Source: DMER64 sp964542305
GTDB taxonomy: Bacteria > Bacteroidota > Bacteroidia > Bacteroidales > UBA932
Reading direction: 5' to 3'
DNA: 64,000 bases
NCBI GenBank assembly: GCA_964542305.1
Contig: CAZITX010000013.1
Coordinates: 9,786-73,785 of the forward strand
Below are positions 44,541 through 52,274 of this stretch, piece by piece; the stretch's first letter is position 1; the number at the start of each line of letters is the position of its first letter. The notes beneath the pieces are model-generated. The model worked only from the letters and a program-made list of their open reading frames with translations. It was not told the origin of the DNA and did not search any database. Both the position numbers and the translations under genes were made by a program.

Positions 44541-45461
44541 ATGAACGTTTTAATAGCTACCGATAAACCTTTTGCAAAAAAAGCAGTTGACGGCATCCGG
44601 ACCATTGTGGAACAGGCAGGAATGACATTGTCACTCCTGGAAAATTATACGGAACAGGCACAATTGATAGAGGCCGTTGCAAAAGCAGAAGCCCTTATTG
44701 TCCGTTCAGACAAAATCACCCGTGAAGTGATACAGGCAGCCCCGAATTTGAAGATAGTGGTTCGCGCAGGAGCCGGGTACGACAACCTGGACCTGGACGC
44801 TTGCAGCAGTCAAAACGTTGTTGCCATGAATACCCCCGGACAAAATTCCAATGCTGTTGCCGAATTGGCTATTGGCATGATGATCTATATGGCCCGCAAA
44901 CAATTCCAACCCGGCACAGGTACTGAGTTAAGGGGTAAAACGTTAGGTGTCCATGCTTACGGGAACGTAGGTCGCCTGGTCGCCGGGTTGGCCAAGGGCT
45001 TTGGTATGGAAATCTATGCCTACGACCCTTTTGTTCCGGCCTCTGTAATGCAGACCGACGGGGTACACGTAGCCAATACACTGGAAGATTTGTACAGCCG
45101 CAGCGACTACCTCTCGCTTCACATCCCGGCCAACGATGCCACAAAGGGGTCAATAGGCAGATCATTGCTCTCCCTGATGCCCAAAGGAGCCTGCCTGATC
45201 AATACGGCCAGGAAAGAAGTAATGAATGAAGAAGAACTGGAAGCCGTACTGGCGGAACGTACTGATCTGAAATACGCTACAGACGTGTCCCCGGGCAATA
45301 TGGATGCTTTACGCGCCCAGTTTGACACCCGTGTTTTTGCAACACCTAAAAAGATGGGTGCCCAGACACAGGAAGCCAACGTCAATGCAGGTCTGGCGGC
45401 AGCACGCCAGATAGTGGCATTCCTGAAAAACGGGGACAGAAAATTCCAATTGAACAAATAG
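44541..45461 (+). CDS. serA: D-3-phosphoglycerate dehydrogenase, short form with His-to-Lys active site
   Basis: This 306-residue enzyme of the 2-hydroxyacid dehydrogenase family oxidises 3-phosphoglycerate to start serine synthesis. It has the NAD-binding region GVHAYGNVGRLVAG (136-149), Arg224 in NTARKEVMN, and no C-terminal ACT domain, so serine feedback is probably absent. The usual catalytic His of the TPHxGAxT motif is replaced: here the segment reads TPKKMGAQTQEAN with Lys270 in the His position. This matches the type III enzyme known from Entamoeba and Bacteroides relatives. Placement between serC and DUF1015 supports the call. Confidence 0.9.
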   Translation: MNVLIATDKPFAKKAVDGIRTIVEQAGMTLSLLENYTEQAQLIEAVAKAEALIVRSDKITREVIQAAPNLKIVVRAGAGYDNLDLDACSSQNVVAMNTPGQNSNAVAELAIGMMIYMARKQFQPGTGTELRGKTLGVHAYGNVGRLVAGLAKGFGMEIYAYDPFVPASVMQTDGVHVANTLEDLYSRSDYLSLHIPANDATKGSIGRSLLSLMPKGACLINTARKEVMNEEELEAVLAERTDLKYATDVSPGNMDALRAQFDTRVFATPKKMGAQTQEANVNAGLAAARQIVAFLKNGDRKFQLNK

Positions 45462-45463
45462 CT

Positions 45464-46705
45464 ATGGTAAAGATCAAACCTTTCGCAGCCCTTCGTCCGC
45501 CTGTGCCATTGGTGGAAGAAGTCGCTGCACGGCCTTACGATGTATTGAACTCTGCCGAGGCAAAAGCCGAGGCAGGAGAAAAATCCCTGCTCCATATAAC
45601 CAAACCCGAGATAGACTTTGATCCCATTATTGATGAACACTCCGGGCAGGCCTACGACAAAGCCGTAGCCAATTTCCATTTGTGGCAGGAACGCGGATGG
45701 CTGGCCCGGGACCCGCAGGAAATGTATTACGTATATGCCCAAACCATGGAAGGGCGGACACAATACGGCCTGGTGGTTTGTGCACACATAGATGATTATT
45801 TGTCCGGCAAGATCAAAAAACATGAACTGACCCGCAAAGACAAGGAAGAAGACCGGATGGTCCATGTCCGGATCCAAAGTGCCAACATAGAACCAGTCTT
45901 CTTTGCTTACCCTGATGTTCCCCGGATCAATAAGATCGTGGAACGTGTGGTCGCAGCACCTGCCGAATACGATTTTGTCGCACCCGATGGATTTGGACAT
46001 CATTTCTGGGCCATATCAAGTCCCGAAGATATCAGTCGCATCACAGAGGTTTTTGCCACCGTTCCTGCTTTCTATGTAGCCGATGGTCACCACCGGACAG
46101 CCGCGGCCGCTCTGGTGGGAGCAGAGCGTAAGGCCATGAATCCCTCTCATACCGGAAATGAAGAATACAATTATTTCATGGCGGTGGTTTTCCCCCAAAG
46201 TCATCTGAAGATAATCGATTACAACCGTGTGGTCAAAGACCTCAACGGAATGGCTCCTGAGACTTTTTTGCAGGCATTATCCCGGGATTTCCTGGTGGAA
46301 TGCTTCTGCGACAGGGATGAACCCTATACTCCTTCAGGACTGCACAATTTTTCCATGTACACGAACGGTTGCTGGTATTCCCTGACGGCACGCCCGGGAA
46401 CATACAATGACAACGATCCCATTGGAACGCTGGACGTAACGGTCCTTTCCAATCTTGTTCTTGATAAATTGCTGGATATTAAGGATTTGAGGACCAGCAA
46501 GCGCATTGATTTTGTTGGTGGGATAAGAGGACTTGGAGAATTGAAACGTCGTGTGGATTCTGGTGAAATGGCAGCAGCTTTTGCCCTTTACCCGGTAACC
46601 ATGCAGCAATTGATAGACATTGCCGATACCGGGAACATCATGCCTCCCAAAACAACCTGGTTTGAGCCCAAACTACGCAGCGGGCTTGCAATTCACACTT
46701 TTTAA
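45464..46705 (+). CDS. DUF1015 family protein
   Basis: The 413-residue protein matches DUF1015, seen beside serine-biosynthesis genes in Bacteroidales and elsewhere. Recognisable blocks are AALRPP at the start, ARPYDVLN, YYVYAQT, FYVADGHHRTAAA (about 203-215) and a final DIADTGNIMPPKTTWFEPKLRSGL. The DGHHR-type motif suggests nucleotide or phosphoryl chemistry, but the function is unproven. It starts 2 bases after serA, and a strong terminator follows it. Confidence 0.88.
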   Translation: MVKIKPFAALRPPVPLVEEVAARPYDVLNSAEAKAEAGEKSLLHITKPEIDFDPIIDEHSGQAYDKAVANFHLWQERGWLARDPQEMYYVYAQTMEGRTQYGLVVCAHIDDYLSGKIKKHELTRKDKEEDRMVHVRIQSANIEPVFFAYPDVPRINKIVERVVAAPAEYDFVAPDGFGHHFWAISSPEDISRITEVFATVPAFYVADGHHRTAAAALVGAERKAMNPSHTGNEEYNYFMAVVFPQSHLKIIDYNRVVKDLNGMAPETFLQALSRDFLVECFCDRDEPYTPSGLHNFSMYTNGCWYSLTARPGTYNDNDPIGTLDVTVLSNLVLDKLLDIKDLRTSKRIDFVGGIRGLGELKRRVDSGEMAAAFALYPVTMQQLIDIADTGNIMPPKTTWFEPKLRSGLAIHTF

Positions 46706-46723
46706 TACATTTTCTACGTTTAT

Positions 46724-46757
46724 GATCCCGTCACATAATGGCGGGATCTTTTTTTTT
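46724..46757 (+). terminator. Rho-independent terminator of the serC-serA-DUF1015 operon
   Basis: gatcccg (46724-46730) pairs with cgggatc (46742-46748) across an 11-base loop and is followed by nine or more T. It lies 18 bases after the DUF1015 stop and immediately before the OLD-like gene's promoter. Confidence 0.85.
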
Positions 46758-46758
46758 A

Positions 46759-46766
46759 TACCTTTA
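46759..46766 (+). promoter_or_regulatory. Possible -7 box for the OLD-like gene
   Basis: TACCTTTA, one mismatch from TAnnTTTG, ends 4 bases before the ATG at 46771. It directly follows the operon terminator, so the OLD-like gene is probably transcribed alone from a nearly leaderless start. Confidence 0.4.
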
Positions 46767-46770
46767 ATGC

Positions 46771-48408
46771 ATGAAACTTAAAAAAGTCCGTATTTCCAAT
46801 TACCGCTCCATCAAGGACACGGTCGAAATTGATCTCTCACAGTTAACTGTCTTTATAGGTCCCAACAATTCGGGGAAAAGCAACATCCTCTGGTGTATCA
46901 ATAAGATACTAAGCCAGGAATGTCCTGTGGATGAAATATTTACCGAAAAAGACGTGTACCGGCAGGACCCTGCCCGGGATATCGATGTAGAGATCGAGTT
47001 TGATGAACCGTACCTCCACGTTCCCTTCCCCGGAGCAGACCCTGCCCGGGTAGACAAGATCCGTTGTATTTATAAACGCCATAAAGAAGGACCGTTAAAG
47101 GGCCGGCGTTACCTGGAAAAGTATTGCCTGACAAAAGAAAACCGCACAGTACAGGTCATTGCAGATAATCCGGGAACAGCAGGCGTAAGGATGTTCAATA
47201 CCCTGGACTGTCCGCTGGACAAGATCCGCGAAAAAACGCCTGTTGTGTATATCCGTACCGACCGGATCACCACACAATCCCGTTCCGATATCCGGCAAAC
47301 TTTGCTAAACAGCCTGCTGGCCGAGATCAACCGGGATTTTCTAAGGGAAGACAACACCATCTCCATGATGAACACAGACGGTACTGAAACACAAATACCC
47401 CGTAAACAATGGTTTGACCAGTGTATAGAAGAGGCTATGATCACTTTGCGGACCGAAGCTTTTTCACGTTTGAAGGATACCCTCCGGCAATCCATGCTGG
47501 ATTACCTGGGGTACGATATAGACTTGAACGACACGTCGTGGGATATATTTTTCAAGCCCATCACCTCAAAAGATTTTTACCAATCCCTGGAAATGTGCCT
47601 ATACGAAGAAGACCGGGCAACCCCCCTTCGGGCACTTGGGGAAGGCGTACAGAATGCCATTATATTATCCATCCTGGATGCCTACAACCGGCATAAAAGC
47701 CAGGGATTCATCCTGATGATTGAAGAGCCGGAAATGTATCTCTACCCCAGGATGAAACGCAATCTTTACAAGGTATTGAAAAACCTGAGCGAAAAGAACC
47801 AGGTGATCTACATCACCCATTCCACCAATTTTGTTACACTGCCGGATTTTGACTCGGTCCGTATCGTTACCAATGAAGGAGGCGGAACAAAAATAAAAGC
47901 CCCTGATTGTTCCTCCGTTGAATCCTTGAAGAACAAATTCAGAAATATCGTATCGACTGATCTTAACGAAATATTTTTTAGTAAGAAAGCTATCCTGATA
48001 GAATCAGATTATCAGAAAAAAATCTTACTGGATTACGAAAAGAGACTGGATCTGGATTTCGACATGCTGGGTGTTACCATTCTGGACGTAGGCAATAAAA
48101 CATGCATGCCGGATTTTGTTGAATTGGCATTGGCTTTTGATCTTTCGATCGCCATAGCGTTTGACAAACACAGTACGCATTTTGCAGACAGAAGGGCCGA
48201 TGAGGAAGCCATCAATGAAAAGTTGTTGGCATACGGAGAACGGGGGGTTCAGTTGTTCTATTCCACAAACACCTATGCAGATGAATTGAAAAAAGAATGG
48301 GGTGAAATGGAAGGAGATATCATGTCTTTCGCAAGCAATCCGGAAATACCCGTTCCGCGTTTCATACAGATGATCATTGACTGGATCACAGAAAGCGAAC
48401 GATCCTGA
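46771..48408 (+). CDS. OLD-family-like ATPase with degenerate Toprim domain
   Basis: The 545-residue protein has an SMC/ABC-type ATPase: Walker A GPNNSGKS at 30-37, signature-like GEGVQNAI at 290-297, Walker B FILMIEEPE at 313-321 and H-loop YITHST. A C-terminal region aligns with the Toprim nuclease of OLD proteins, with Glu411 in ILIESDYQ. The motif that should read DxD is DKH (465-467), so the third metal ligand is missing. OLD proteins act in phage exclusion (P2 Old, GajA) or are of unknown role. No UvrD-like partner is adjacent. The 3' end overlaps DUF1460 by 23 bases. Confidence 0.8.
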   Translation: MKLKKVRISNYRSIKDTVEIDLSQLTVFIGPNNSGKSNILWCINKILSQECPVDEIFTEKDVYRQDPARDIDVEIEFDEPYLHVPFPGADPARVDKIRCIYKRHKEGPLKGRRYLEKYCLTKENRTVQVIADNPGTAGVRMFNTLDCPLDKIREKTPVVYIRTDRITTQSRSDIRQTLLNSLLAEINRDFLREDNTISMMNTDGTETQIPRKQWFDQCIEEAMITLRTEAFSRLKDTLRQSMLDYLGYDIDLNDTSWDIFFKPITSKDFYQSLEMCLYEEDRATPLRALGEGVQNAIILSILDAYNRHKSQGFILMIEEPEMYLYPRMKRNLYKVLKNLSEKNQVIYITHSTNFVTLPDFDSVRIVTNEGGGTKIKAPDCSSVESLKNKFRNIVSTDLNEIFFSKKAILIESDYQKKILLDYEKRLDLDFDMLGVTILDVGNKTCMPDFVELALAFDLSIAIAFDKHSTHFADRRADEEAINEKLLAYGERGVQLFYSTNTYADELKKEWGEMEGDIMSFASNPEIPVPRFIQMIIDWITESERS

Positions 48409-49297
48409 TTCCCTTACAAGACGGGGTGCTGTTGACATAACCGGCCAGGGTCATATCATCCACGACTACTTTCTCCTCTTTTGATGAGGCATGTATGAAA
48501 CCCAGTCTTCTTTGCCCGTTTGGACATCCACGTCCGTCGGGACAACAATCGTGTTCACAGATATAGGATTCATATGCAAAAGCCACGTGGGAAATATCTA
48601 GACCTTCTGTGCCGCTCACAAAACAGATCATATCACCGTGTTGAATTTTATCCAGGTTTTCTTCCAGTTTTGCTTTGGGTATGTAATAATATTTTTCTCC
48701 TGTTAGTTCTTTTTCCAGTGTGGCAATGCGTTCGGTAAGTTGCGAGTTCCCGGCCAGTGATTGGTACTTATCCGCATGACGAGACATATAGGAAAAAGAC
48801 TGGTCCAGACGGGTCCCTGATATGTTCCGGCTCATCTCCCTGGCCAGATCACGATCTTCTGCCTGCCGGATCCACTCGCTGGTATAATGGATGCGGCTGT
48901 CATAGCCTTCAGTTACTCCGCCGCGATATCGGAATTTTCTCAGATTCTCACAAAAGGCCTCAAAACTGTTATTATCCTGCTTTGCGGTCAGAGCCATACA
49001 AACACAGGCTTCTACCAGCAAAATACAGTCGGTACGGGCCAGGGAAACGGTCAGCATTTCAGGTGTCTGCTCCAATGTTCCACCCACATAAGGGGTTTCC
49101 AGCATGGTTTCTGCCGCTTTCATGATCAGTACGGGCATGGATTCACTGCGCAAAGGCAACAACACACCTCTAACTTTTTCGTAAACTTGCTGATCTTCAG
49201 GAGTATATCTAACCTGACCCGGTAACAGACCTCCCGGATGTGCCATGGCCATACAGGAGATCCATAATAAACAGAAATAAACAATAGAACGTTTCAT
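48386..49297 (-). CDS. DUF1460 family secreted amidase-like protein
   Basis: From the ATG at 49297 (MKRSIVYFCLLWISCMAMA, a signal peptide) the 303-residue protein matches DUF1460, whose fold is related to N-acetylmuramoyl-L-alanine amidase/NlpC-P60-type enzymes. The candidate catalytic Cys is in LARTDCILLVEAC and the His in DISHVAFAYE; IHASS follows. It may cleave peptidoglycan or a muropeptide in the periplasm. A longer frame from 49339 is not signal-like. A TATCTTTG box sits 5 bases before the ATG. The 3' end overlaps the OLD-like gene. Confidence 0.82.
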   Translation of the reverse strand: MKRSIVYFCLLWISCMAMAHPGGLLPGQVRYTPEDQQVYEKVRGVLLPLRSESMPVLIMKAAETMLETPYVGGTLEQTPEMLTVSLARTDCILLVEACVCMALTAKQDNNSFEAFCENLRKFRYRGGVTEGYDSRIHYTSEWIRQAEDRDLAREMSRNISGTRLDQSFSYMSRHADKYQSLAGNSQLTERIATLEKELTGEKYYYIPKAKLEENLDKIQHGDMICFVSGTEGLDISHVAFAYESYICEHDCCPDGRGCPNGQRRLGFIHASSKEEKVVVDDMTLAGYVNSTPSCKGIRIVRFL

Positions 49298-49301
49298 GCA
49301 G

Positions 49302-49309
49302 CAAAGATA
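49302..49309 (-). promoter_or_regulatory. -7 box for DUF1460
   Basis: On the minus strand this reads TATCTTTG and ends 4 bases before the ATG at 49297. It supports the shorter signal-peptide start and implies an almost leaderless mRNA. Confidence 0.45.
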
Positions 49310-49342
49310 ACTATTCTTGGATTTCCGGCTGCAATTCAAGTG

Positions 49343-49606
49343 TTACTCTTTTTCCAGTTCACTCAGACGTTTCTCAATATCATGCTGAGCTCGTTTTAAA
49401 GATTCTGCCTGATTTTTCAGGGCCTGAACCTCATTTTCTTTACTGTAAGAAGGCCACGGGCCAAATCCATAACAACGGTCATAACCCATTCCCCGGCCAT
49501 AACCGCGGCCGCGGACCGGGATGCGATCCATTCCACTACAGTAACCTAAACCTCTTCCGGTAACAGGACCTTGTCCCATTGGTCCGGTACGATCTCCTCT
49601 TGGCAT
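49343..49606 (-). CDS. DUF5320 Gly/Arg-rich small protein
   Basis: The 87-residue protein has the typical DUF5320 N-terminus MPRGDRTGPMGQGPVTGRGLGYC, a glycine-rich repeat (RGRGYGRGMGYDRCYGFG) and a C-terminal coiled coil (ENEVQALKNQAESLKRAQHDIEKRLSELEKE). Members often lie near NifX/NafY-type iron-molybdenum cofactor-binding proteins, but none is seen here. The function is unknown. It is divergent from the SDR gene across a 178-base region with two palindromes. Confidence 0.82.
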   Translation of the reverse strand: MPRGDRTGPMGQGPVTGRGLGYCSGMDRIPVRGRGYGRGMGYDRCYGFGPWPSYSKENEVQALKNQAESLKRAQHDIEKRLSELEKE

Positions 49607-49635
49607 AATTCAATCTTTTTATTGGTTTGACATTG

Positions 49636-49643
49636 CAAATATA
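49636..49643 (-). promoter_or_regulatory. -7 box for DUF5320
   Basis: On the minus strand this reads TATATTTG, about 30 bases before the DUF5320 start. The palindrome at 49651-49670 lies between this box and its expected -33 region, a good place for a repressor. Confidence 0.5.
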
Positions 49644-49650
49644 ATAAATA

Positions 49651-49670
49651 AAATGAACCTATGTTCATTT
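49651..49670. promoter_or_regulatory. Candidate operator palindrome, aaatgaac-N4-gttcattt
   Basis: aaatgaac and gttcattt are exact inverted repeats around the four bases ctat. The site lies inside the DUF5320 promoter (between -7 and -33 elements), which fits a TetR/MarR-like dimer operator. No regulator gene is adjacent. Confidence 0.55.
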
Positions 49671-49683
49671 GAGCGTTTTTTTC

Positions 49684-49691
49684 TATTTTTG
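49684..49691 (+). promoter_or_regulatory. -7 box in front of the SDR gene
   Basis: TATTTTTG fits TAnnTTTG. It lies 93 bases before the SDR ATG, leaving a long leader. The palindrome at 49696 follows 4 bases later at the predicted transcription start. Confidence 0.4.
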
Positions 49692-49695
49692 TTTT

Positions 49696-49711
49696 ATGAC
49701 AATTTTGTCAT
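49696..49711. promoter_or_regulatory. Perfect 16-bp palindrome atgacaattttgtcat
   Basis: atgacaa and ttgtcat are exact inverted repeats around tt. The position just after the SDR -7 box suggests an operator that would block transcription. The sequence differs from the neighbouring palindrome, so a second regulator is possible. Confidence 0.5.
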
Positions 49712-49784
49712 GATTATAGCGGGAATCATAGCATGGAACAATTATTGATACTCAATATTTTACAACATTTTTAACACAACTGTC

Positions 49785-50594
49785 ATGAAAGTAAAAAACA
49801 AAGTAATCGTAGTAACAGGCGGCGGAAACGGCATCGGCAGGGAACTAGTCCTCTCTCTGTTGCGCAGAGGGAGCCGGGTTGCTGCCATGGACATTAACGA
49901 AGATGCCTTGAATCAAACGAAAGAATTAGCCGGCCCCGAGAATCGGGAACGTTTGTCCCTGCATCTTATAGACATCGGGAACAAAAATCTTATTGACAAA
50001 CTGCCCGGACAGATAACAGATGCCCATGGCAGTGTGGACGGTATTATCAACAATGCCGGGATCGTTCAGCCTTTCGTGAAGATAAACGATTTGGACCTGT
50101 CTGTTATTGAACGGCTGTGTCATGTCAATTTCTTTGGAGCATTGTACATGATAAAAGCCTTCCTGCCGCATTTGCTGGAACGTCCCTCTGCACATATAGT
50201 GAATGTAGCCAGCATGGGCGGATTCATTCCCATACCCGGCCAAAGTGTTTACGGAGCTACAAAAGCTGCCATGAAATTGCTTACGGAAGGATTAAATTCA
50301 GAACTGACAGATACGAACGTAGATGTGTCTATTGTCTTTCCCGGAGCCATCAGAACGAATATTATGTCGAATTCGGGTCTGGAAATGCCTGAAGCTGATC
50401 CCGAACAGGAAAAGAAATTCAACCCGATGGATCCCGGCAAAGCAGCTGACATTATCATTGACGCTATGGAAAAAGGCAAAGAGAGGATCTTTGTTGGAAA
50501 AGATTCCAAAATGTTGAACATATTGTATCGTCTGAGTCCCGGATTTGCCAGCCGGATGATAGCAAAAAACATGAAATCCCTCCTGCCTTCCTGA
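49785..50594 (+). CDS. Short-chain dehydrogenase/reductase
   Basis: The 269-residue protein is a classical SDR: NAD(P)-binding TGGGNGIG near residues 11-18, NNAG at about 88-91, catalytic Ser in VNVASMGG and YGATKAAMK (Tyr-x3-Lys). The C-terminal tail (NILYRLSPGFASRMIAKNMKSLL) is amphipathic. The Asp after the second beta strand (AAMDINED) favours NAD(H). The substrate cannot be inferred. A weak hairpin overlaps its stop codon; the Bfd-like gene converges 13 bases later. Confidence 0.88.
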   Translation: MKVKNKVIVVTGGGNGIGRELVLSLLRRGSRVAAMDINEDALNQTKELAGPENRERLSLHLIDIGNKNLIDKLPGQITDAHGSVDGIINNAGIVQPFVKINDLDLSVIERLCHVNFFGALYMIKAFLPHLLERPSAHIVNVASMGGFIPIPGQSVYGATKAAMKLLTEGLNSELTDTNVDVSIVFPGAIRTNIMSNSGLEMPEADPEQEKKFNPMDPGKAADIIIDAMEKGKERIFVGKDSKMLNILYRLSPGFASRMIAKNMKSLLPS

Positions 50595-50608
50595 CAAGAG
50601 GGATCTTT
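50576..50608 (+). terminator. Weak hairpin terminator at the SDR 3' end
   Basis: atccctc (50576-50582) can pair with gagggat (50598-50604), followed by cttttag. The stop codon lies in the loop. The stem is short and the T run weak, so this is tentative. Confidence 0.4.
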
Positions 50609-50790
50609 TAGTTACCGTTTAAGTCATCCAGAATCTTTTGGATGTCCGGTTGACATTGTCCGCAAACCTGGCCGGCGCCTGTTTCTTCGCCAACCTGTTC
50701 AACGGTTTTCAGCCCTTTTTCTTTAATGGCATTGACGATCGTACTTTTGTAAACTTCGTTGCAATAACAGATCAGGTAATCTTCTTCCAT
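50608..50790 (-). CDS. Bfd-like [2Fe-2S]-binding protein
   Basis: The 60-residue protein has four Cys in the Bfd/NifU-middle-type arrangement: CYC near the N-terminus (residues 8 and 10) and CGQC (about 43-46). Two helices lie between (STIVNAIKEKGLKTVEQVGEETGAG). Such ferredoxins bind one [2Fe-2S] cluster and can release iron from bacterioferritin. The nearby dps and peroxiredoxin genes fit an iron/peroxide role, although they lie behind a terminator. Confidence 0.85.
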   Translation of the reverse strand: MEEDYLICYCNEVYKSTIVNAIKEKGLKTVEQVGEETGAGQVCGQCQPDIQKILDDLNGN

Positions 50791-50804
50791 AAGAATTTAT
50801 TTTT

Positions 50805-50847
50805 ATCAAAATTAATAAAAAAGCGCGCATTGCATACCAATGCGCGC
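50805..50847 (-). terminator. Terminator of the peroxiredoxin gene
   Basis: gcgcgcattg (50823-50832) and caatgcgcgc (50838-50847) form a perfect 10-bp stem with a 5-base loop. On the minus strand it is followed by a T-rich run (ttttttattaatttt), so it terminates transcripts from the peroxiredoxin gene before the Bfd-like gene. Confidence 0.85.
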
Positions 50848-50887
50848 CGGTTTGTTCTTTTGCTTTACAAAATCAAAATCTAAACTA

Positions 50888-51610
50888 TTATTTGTTCCAT
50901 AAAGCCTTCTCCACTTTCTCTTTCTCCAATTTTTTGGTGCAAAAGAACCAATCGTAGCATGTCACCCCTTCTTCGGGCACTTCCAAACGGCTTTGCGCCT
51001 GTCCGCAAGAACCTGCCGTAGGAACAATTACATCGTCTCCGGGACGCCAGTCTGCAGGAAGAGCTACGTTAAACTTGTCGGCTGTCTGCAGTCCAATCAA
51101 AACGCGTTTGATCTCATCAAAATTACGGCCAAGGGATAAAGGATAATAAATGATGGTTCTGATAATTCCCTTTGGATCAATGAAGAACACAGCCCTGACA
51201 GCTTTTGTATTGCTTTCTCCAGGTTGGAGCATTCCATAAAGGTTGGCTACTTCCATGGTAATGTCTTCAATCAGGGGAAATTTAACTTCGATATTTTTCA
51301 TCCCCTTGTACTGTATCTTTTCTTTTATCGTTCGCAGCCATGCAATATGGCTGTAGAGACCGTCAACGGATAAACCTACCAGTTGGGTATTCAACTCATT
51401 AAATTCCTTTTCCATGGAAGCGAAGGTCATGAACTCAGACGTACATACAGGCGTGAAATCGGCGGGATGACTGAACAGGACAACCCATTTTCCTTTGTAA
51501 TCGGCAGGGAAATTGATATCTCCCTGGGTAGTTACCGCTTTGAATGCGGGAGCCGGTTCGCCTATTCTTGGGATCGTTTTGTGTTCGGTTACATTGTTAA
51601 TGTTTTCCAT
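50888..51610 (-). CDS. Peroxiredoxin, 1-Cys (Prx6) type
   Basis: The 240-residue protein from the ATG at 51610 (MENINNVTEHK) reduces peroxides. Its peroxidatic Cys56 is in HPADFTPVCTSEF, with the conserved Arg in the DWRPGDDV region. The long C-terminal arm (residues about 160-240) is typical of the Prx6 class and has further cysteines (AGSCGQAQ, GVTCYDWFFC) that could act as resolving thiols. An ATG at 51670 would add 20 unrelated residues. It lies 63 bases downstream of dps on the same strand. Confidence 0.92.
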   Translation of the reverse strand: MENINNVTEHKTIPRIGEPAPAFKAVTTQGDINFPADYKGKWVVLFSHPADFTPVCTSEFMTFASMEKEFNELNTQLVGLSVDGLYSHIAWLRTIKEKIQYKGMKNIEVKFPLIEDITMEVANLYGMLQPGESNTKAVRAVFFIDPKGIIRTIIYYPLSLGRNFDEIKRVLIGLQTADKFNVALPADWRPGDDVIVPTAGSCGQAQSRLEVPEEGVTCYDWFFCTKKLEKEKVEKALWNK

Positions 51611-51673
51611 AATATTGTGTTTTTTCGTTGTAAATTTATGTGTAAGTAAGTGCAGCGGTTCAGGGTACATTTT

Positions 51674-52150
51674 TTATTCGTCTAGATATGCAACAAGCAT
51701 CCAAACGGTTTTTTCCTGTTCCTTCAAATAGTCACTCATAATGGCAACCGTAACTTCGTCTTCAGCTTTTCCCGCCATTTCAAGCACTTTGCGTTCGCGT
51801 GCCATAAGGGTAGTGAATGAATCCAGGATCCTCTTCACAATCTCTTTCCCGTCAGATACGCCACTTACTTCCTTTATTTCGGACAGTTTTAAGTAGTCGC
51901 TGTAATTATTTGCCGGCATATGACCCAACATAAGGATCCTTTCGGCCACCTCGTCGGCTTTTTCGTTCATGTCATCATAGATCTCCTCGAATTTTTCATG
52001 GAGCATAAAGAATTGTTTGCCTTTTACATTCCAGTGAAACCCTCTCAGATTGGTATAAAAAACCTGGATATCTGCTAGCAATTTGTGAAGTTCATCTACA
52101 ACAGGAACAATTCCGTTTTTGTCTAATTTGATGTAATCTAATGTTTTCAT
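51674..52150 (-). CDS. dps: Dps family ferritin-like DNA-protection protein
   Basis: Dps forms a 12-subunit shell that oxidises Fe2+ with hydrogen peroxide and stores it. The 158-residue protein has the ferroxidase region LRGFHWNVKGKQFFMLHEKFEEIYDDMNEKADEVAER, with His39, His51 and acidic ligands following. The N-terminal tail is short, so DNA binding may be weak. It has the best-spaced promoter of the window and is divergent from oxyR, so OxyR control is likely. Confidence 0.93.
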   Translation of the reverse strand: MKTLDYIKLDKNGIVPVVDELHKLLADIQVFYTNLRGFHWNVKGKQFFMLHEKFEEIYDDMNEKADEVAERILMLGHMPANNYSDYLKLSEIKEVSGVSDGKEIVKRILDSFTTLMARERKVLEMAGKAEDEVTVAIMSDYLKEQEKTVWMLVAYLDE

Positions 52151-52196
52151 AATATTTTATTTAATAGTTTAGAATTTATCTTTTTCTTTTCAGTTA

Positions 52197-52228
52197 CAAA
52201 GGTAAGGGGTCGTAATTTATTTATCAAA
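52197..52228 (-). promoter_or_regulatory. Promoter for dps
   Basis: On the minus strand TTTG (52225-52228) is followed after 20 bases by TACCTTTG (52197-52204), an exact fit to the Bacteroidota consensus. It lies in the dps-oxyR intergenic region, where OxyR would be expected to bind. Confidence 0.75.
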
Positions 52229-52262
52229 CAGATATTTTCTATGTATTTATCGTTTTTATCTA

Positions 52263-52270
52263 TATCTTTG
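52263..52270 (+). promoter_or_regulatory. -7 box for oxyR
   Basis: TATCTTTG ends 4 bases before the oxyR ATG at 52275, implying a leaderless transcript. No TTTG is found at the expected -33 distance. Confidence 0.45.
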
Positions 52271-52274
52271 TTTT

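Noticed and set aside
46771..49297. Complete Gabija-like or other two-gene defence system
   Set aside because: No helicase partner is adjacent to the OLD-like gene; DUF1460 on the other strand is an envelope enzyme, not a defence partner.
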